This document shows positions 60,921 through 64,000 of a DNA stretch of 64,000 nucleotides, in pieces. Origin of the DNA: an uncultured Lachnospiraceae bacterium. GTDB taxonomy: Bacteria > Bacillota > Clostridia > Lachnospirales > Lachnospiraceae. Location of the stretch: assembly GCA_910579865.1 (NCBI GenBank), contig CAJTXA010000007.1, positions 94,206 through 158,205 of the forward strand, given 5' to 3'. Position numbers and translations under genes: made by a program. Within the stretch, counting starts at the first letter, position 1; the number at the start of each line of letters is the position of its first letter. Below the pieces are notes generated by a model that saw only the letters and a list, made by a program, of their open reading frames with translations, did not search any database and had not been told where the DNA came from.

Positions 60921-62633
60921 ATGAGAAAGAAATGGAAGAGAAGTTTTGTAACAGCACTTTCAGTAGCTTTAGCAGTAGGTAATTGTGTGCCTGCAATGGC
61001 AGCATCTACTGGCTGGAAGCAAACTGCAGCAGGATGGCAGTACGTAAATTCTAACGGTTCTGTTCAGAAGGGATGGTTCCAAGATACAGATGGCAAGTGG
61101 TATTTCTTGGATTACAACACAGGTGTGATGAAGAATGGCTGGATTAAGCCAAAAGATGGCAAATGGTATTTTATGGATTATCACACAGGAGCAATGAAAA
61201 CTGGCTGGATTAAGCCAAAGGATGGTAAATGGTATTATTTAGGCGCATCTGGTGATATGAAGACTGGTTGGCTTCAGACAGCAGACGGCAAGTATTACTA
61301 TTTAGATGCAGCATCAGGAGCAATGCAAACAGGTACCATTACTGTAAATAATCAGGTATGGACTTTAGATGCAAATGGTGTATGGGATGGAAAAGCAGCG
61401 TCAAGCGTTACATATGTAAGTAGTGGAAGACCTTCTTCTGGTGGTGGTAGTAGTTCAGGTACATCTAGTACTATAAAGGGTAATGGATGGACGGCAACAA
61501 AATCAGGAGTGCTTACGATTAATAAGGAAGGAAACTATAAGGCAGAGGACTTTAAAAAAGTTGGTACAATTAAACAACTTATAATTTCTGAGGATGTTGG
61601 TGATGGAGATGTAACATTAACGGATGTAGTTGTTGAAGGCAGTACTACTATTAGTGGTGGTGGATCAGAATCTGTAACATTTTTAGGCTGCAAATTAAAT
61701 GGTAGTGTAAAAATGGGAAAACGAACATCTGCTAAAGGAGAAAAAGGGCTACATGTAAATTTCGGAAAAGGTACCTCTGTTAAAGGTGAAGTAACAGTTG
61801 AAGAGGGAAGAGGAGTAAAATTAACTATGGATACTGCAGTTGTAATTCAAAAAATTACAGTGACAGCATCTGTAAAGATAATAGGTGGTAGTATAATAGA
61901 TTTTATAGTTAATACTCCAAAATTAGTTATAATAGAGAATGTTATAGTAAAAAATGCTGATGTTTCTGAGGGTGGAGAACTTCAAGTAGATGGAAAATCA
62001 GAGATAGATTCAATAAAGGGTACAGGTTCTATTACAGGAAATGCAAACTTAAAAGAATATTATGATGTTACATTGGTTGTAAATGAGAAAGAAGGATATT
62101 GGTTGATAGAAGATCCTACTGCTAGTGATCCAACTAAACAGAAGAAAATAGATAGAAAGATTGTTAAGGTAAAAACAGGAAAAAGTGCAGCAGACGCTAA
62201 AATTGAGAATCCGAAATCAGATGATAAAGAGTTTGCTGGATGGTTAGATGAAGAAGGTAATCCAATAGAATTGTCTGATGTAAACAGTGAAAAGACATTA
62301 ACAGCTAGTTGGACAGATAAAGAAGCAGTTATTCCAACTATAACAAAGATTACAGCAACAGTTTCAGGTTCAGCTCTTGATGCAGAGATAAAGAGTAATA
62401 ATGAAGCAACATTAGAGTTACCTAAAACAGTAACAGGGGCAGCAGCAGGTGTGAGTGTATCAGTAGAAGGCGCTACTGTTACTGCTAAAGTAAATGATAA
62501 AGAGGTAACAGGTAAAGTAACATCATCTGCTACTAGTGTAAAACTTGGAGAAACTATTGTATTAACGTTTACACCTGATGATAAAACATATGCAGAAGTG
62601 AGAATTACAGTAACAGTTACAGTAGGAAAATAA
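60921..62633 (+). CDS. Secreted modular protein with choline/cell-wall-binding repeats
   Basis: A 570-residue exported protein. A signal peptide spans 1-27 (ending PAMAAS). Residues about 30-140 are four to five choline-binding-type repeats (GWFQDTDGKWYFLD, GWIKPKDGKWYFMD and similar) that bind cell-wall polymers. A Ser/Gly linker follows (about 165-185). The middle (about 188-380) is beta-rich with repetitive strands, perhaps a beta-helix (SITTISGGGSESVTF-type). Residues about 390-470 look like an InlB B-repeat module (DVTLVVNEKEGYW ... FAGWLDEEGNPI). The C-terminus is an immunoglobulin-like beta domain. A surface adhesin or polysaccharide-binding role is inferred. Confidence 0.82.
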   Translation: MRKKWKRSFVTALSVALAVGNCVPAMAASTGWKQTAAGWQYVNSNGSVQKGWFQDTDGKWYFLDYNTGVMKNGWIKPKDGKWYFMDYHTGAMKTGWIKPKDGKWYYLGASGDMKTGWLQTADGKYYYLDAASGAMQTGTITVNNQVWTLDANGVWDGKAASSVTYVSSGRPSSGGGSSSGTSSTIKGNGWTATKSGVLTINKEGNYKAEDFKKVGTIKQLIISEDVGDGDVTLTDVVVEGSTTISGGGSESVTFLGCKLNGSVKMGKRTSAKGEKGLHVNFGKGTSVKGEVTVEEGRGVKLTMDTAVVIQKITVTASVKIIGGSIIDFIVNTPKLVIIENVIVKNADVSEGGELQVDGKSEIDSIKGTGSITGNANLKEYYDVTLVVNEKEGYWLIEDPTASDPTKQKKIDRKIVKVKTGKSAADAKIENPKSDDKEFAGWLDEEGNPIELSDVNSEKTLTASWTDKEAVIPTITKITATVSGSALDAEIKSNNEATLELPKTVTGAAAGVSVSVEGATVTAKVNDKEVTGKVTSSATSVKLGETIVLTFTPDDKTYAEVRITVTVTVGK

Positions 62634-62650
62634 AATTAGTTAGTTTAATA

Positions 62651-62686
62651 AAAAAGGAGAGAATTGTATAAATTCTCTTCTTTTTT
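62651..62686 (+). terminator. Terminator of the surface-protein gene
   Basis: GGAGAGAATT (62656-62665) pairs with AATTCTCTTC (62671-62680), followed by TTTTTT. A's precede the stem. Confidence 0.85.
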
Positions 62687-63601
62687 ATATTTATATATAA
62701 TGAGTTTGATTATTTAAAAGAATTGATAAGATTGATAAAATTAGAACAGCAAAAAAGTTTTTTTCTTATTTAATTTAGTTAGCTTTATAATTTGTAAATT
62801 TCTAATATAATAAAATATTTTTAAATAATGATAATTCTTGAAAAATAGTTAATTGGAATTTATAATGTTGTTTATATATGACCAAAAAACAAAATATATA
62901 TTTAAAATAATGCTATCAAATCCTATTATATCATAAAATAGAAAATGGAGAAATTCTCTTTTATTATATTCTGAAAAAGAAAACCATATCGAAAAAATAA
63001 TAGTATTTTTTACTATAGAAAAAATAGTATTTGATTTTATAGCAATAACATATATTAATGGGCGAAAACTTTTGTAAACATCAGCTTTCCTACAAATGGA
63101 AATACCAAAACAACAATAATTTTTGACGTTTTGGTGTCCAAATGATACTTGAATTTTCTATGGTGATATAAAATGATACAAATAGATATATGTTGACAAG
63201 GGAGATAGCTTTATAATTTTCTGTGGGATAGGATTATAGAGGAAAAGTTCATGAATAAGTGTTATAATGTGTATGACGAAGAAGTAGATAAACGGGAATT
63301 CTGATAAGACACTTTTTATAGCATTTAATAACTGTTATATCTTATCTCCAAAAAGTCCGCAAACCCTTGAAAATGCTAAATTTATAGCAAGTGAGTTTGT
63401 CCTTATGCTTTCCCTTGTGTTATATCCTTTTCCCTCATGTTACGAACTCTCATAAGGGCAAAAATAAGGGAAAGAAAAACCTGTAACATACAAGAATTAT
63501 AACATGAAATGAACAGAACCGAAAGAATTGATTGGAATGCTTTCTAACATAACTCCAAATTTTCAACATGCCAATTTATAAAACCTTTATTCAATTTTTA
63601 T
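62687..63601. other. Long AT-rich region without clear genes
   Basis: About 0.9 kb with no ORF I can support. It holds a run of hairpin-like AT elements (ATAGTATTTTTTACTAT at 63000-63016, repeated ATAGTAT at 63025), an inverted repeat ATACCAAAAC/GTTTTGGTGT (63102-63111 and 63128-63137), a 17-codon ORF with GAGG before its ATG (63251-63304), and GTCCGCAAACCCTTG-type sequence near 63355-63370 followed by CTTTCCCTT/AAGGGAAAG arms (63400-63475). It may be a recombination or element boundary. Confidence 0.4.
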
Positions 63602-63649
63602 GTGAAAAAATCAGATTACTCTATCATCTATGTTCTGATGATAGAGTAA
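63602..63649 (-). terminator. Terminator of the minus-strand partial gene
   Basis: TTACTCTATCATC (63616-63628) pairs exactly with GATGATAGAGTAA (63637-63649). On the minus strand TTTTTT follows seven bases downstream of the stem. Confidence 0.7.
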
Positions 63650-63725
63650 GTTGAGGATTTCCTGCTTTTTCATCATTGTGTTTAATGATTGCTCCTAAAT
63701 CTATAATTAAAACACAACTTTGCAA

Positions 63726-64000
63726 TTATTCCCATATTGTTAACAGTTCAAAGATTCCCATTGACTTTACATAATTAATAGTTTTTTTCATCTTAGCATT
63801 TAGAGAAAAATCATTTTCAATTATTTGGTCATGATAACTCTTCAATGCCTTATTACAATTATATATAGCATCAAAATAATATTTATCACCCTTTTTCCCT
63901 TGATATGAATAACTGCGCATACATTTTTCAAATATTTCAGCCAATTTATCCTGATAAATATCATCCTCATTAAATACTCTACGAATAAGCTGTTTGAGAA
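63726..64000 (-). CDS. C-terminal part of a hypothetical protein, continues beyond the window
   Basis: The reading frame is open from the right edge to a TAA at 63726-63728, giving at least 91 C-terminal residues (KQLIRRVFNEDD near the edge, ending GIFELLTIWE). It is probably all helical and soluble. I do not recognise it. A TTG at 63942-63944 is inside the frame, so the true start is likely outside the window. The neighbouring AT-rich DNA with possible recombination-like sequence suggests it may belong to an accessory element, but that is only a possibility. Confidence 0.55.
   Translation of the reverse strand, partial: LKQLIRRVFNEDDIYQDKLAEIFEKCMRSYSYQGKKGDKYYFDAIYNCNKALKSYHDQIIENDFSLNAKMKKTINYVKSMGIFELLTIWE

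Noticed and set aside
1..64000. CRISPR arrays, rRNA operons, insertion sequences, T-boxes and SAM riboswitches
   Set aside because: I looked for repeated spacers, rRNA sequence, transposase motifs and conserved leader motifs and found none that could be supported.

Overview
The window looks like a chromosomal segment of a low-G+C, anaerobic, endospore-forming Clostridia, most likely a Lachnospiraceae member. The evidence is the AT-rich sequence, strong GGAGG ribosome-binding sites, sporulation genes (sigG, a YlmC/YmxH-type gene, ytfJ), a DUF5688 protein of a kind I know mainly from Lachnospiraceae, oxygen-sensitive enzymes (an acyl-CoA dehydratase activase, a rubrerythrin-type protein) and the redox regulator Rex. 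I cannot assign a genus.

Layout. 0-6.5 kb: an ABC sugar permease, then sigG, a PRC-barrel sporulation gene, nrdR, a YqeG-type phosphatase, aroE-aroK, efp and a DUF5688 gene. 6.6-18 kb: tRNA-Arg(CCG), an anchored hypothetical protein, rluF, ligA, a NYN-domain protein, a phosphoesterase, metA (minus strand), a divergent Sir2-like protein, a large charged membrane protein, hisH-hisF and ung. 18-29 kb: a 1,419-residue acyl-CoA dehydratase activase (minus), a LysM protein, a probably inactive rhomboid, pyruvate kinase, uridine phosphorylase, a phosphoesterase-rubrerythrin-rubredoxin fusion, a hydrolase and an acetyltransferase.

29-36 kb and 50-58.6 kb hold two hexuronate catabolic clusters. The first has an AraC regulator, a TRAP transporter (dctPQM), uxuA and uxuB. 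The second has uxaC, a LacI repressor, uxaB, uxaA, a KDPG aldolase fusion and kdgK. Together they encode uptake and conversion of glucuronate and galacturonate to pyruvate and glyceraldehyde 3-phosphate. The LacI/uxaB divergent promoters each carry the same 14-bp operator at their start site.

36-39 kb is the most unusual part. A soluble protein that resembles the MotA cytoplasmic loop joined to the FliG C-terminal domain lies divergent from an operon of two small envelope or secreted proteins and an EpsG-like membrane protein. Between them lie Spo0A-box sequences (TTGTCGAA, twice) just upstream of a strong sigma-A promoter.

39-50 kb: conserved hypothetical genes, ytfJ, a 47-residue membrane ORF, rpmB, rex, an NAD(P)HX repair enzyme, alr, mazF without an adjacent antitoxin, a CBS-domain membrane protein and yebC. 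58.7-64 kb: an ArsC/Spx-like protein, a MATE exporter, a modular cell-wall-binding surface protein, about 1 kb of very AT-rich DNA without clear genes, and the 3' end of a minus-strand gene that runs off the window. I found no CRISPR array, rRNA or insertion sequence. Annotations come from reading motifs and family resemblance; no database search was run.
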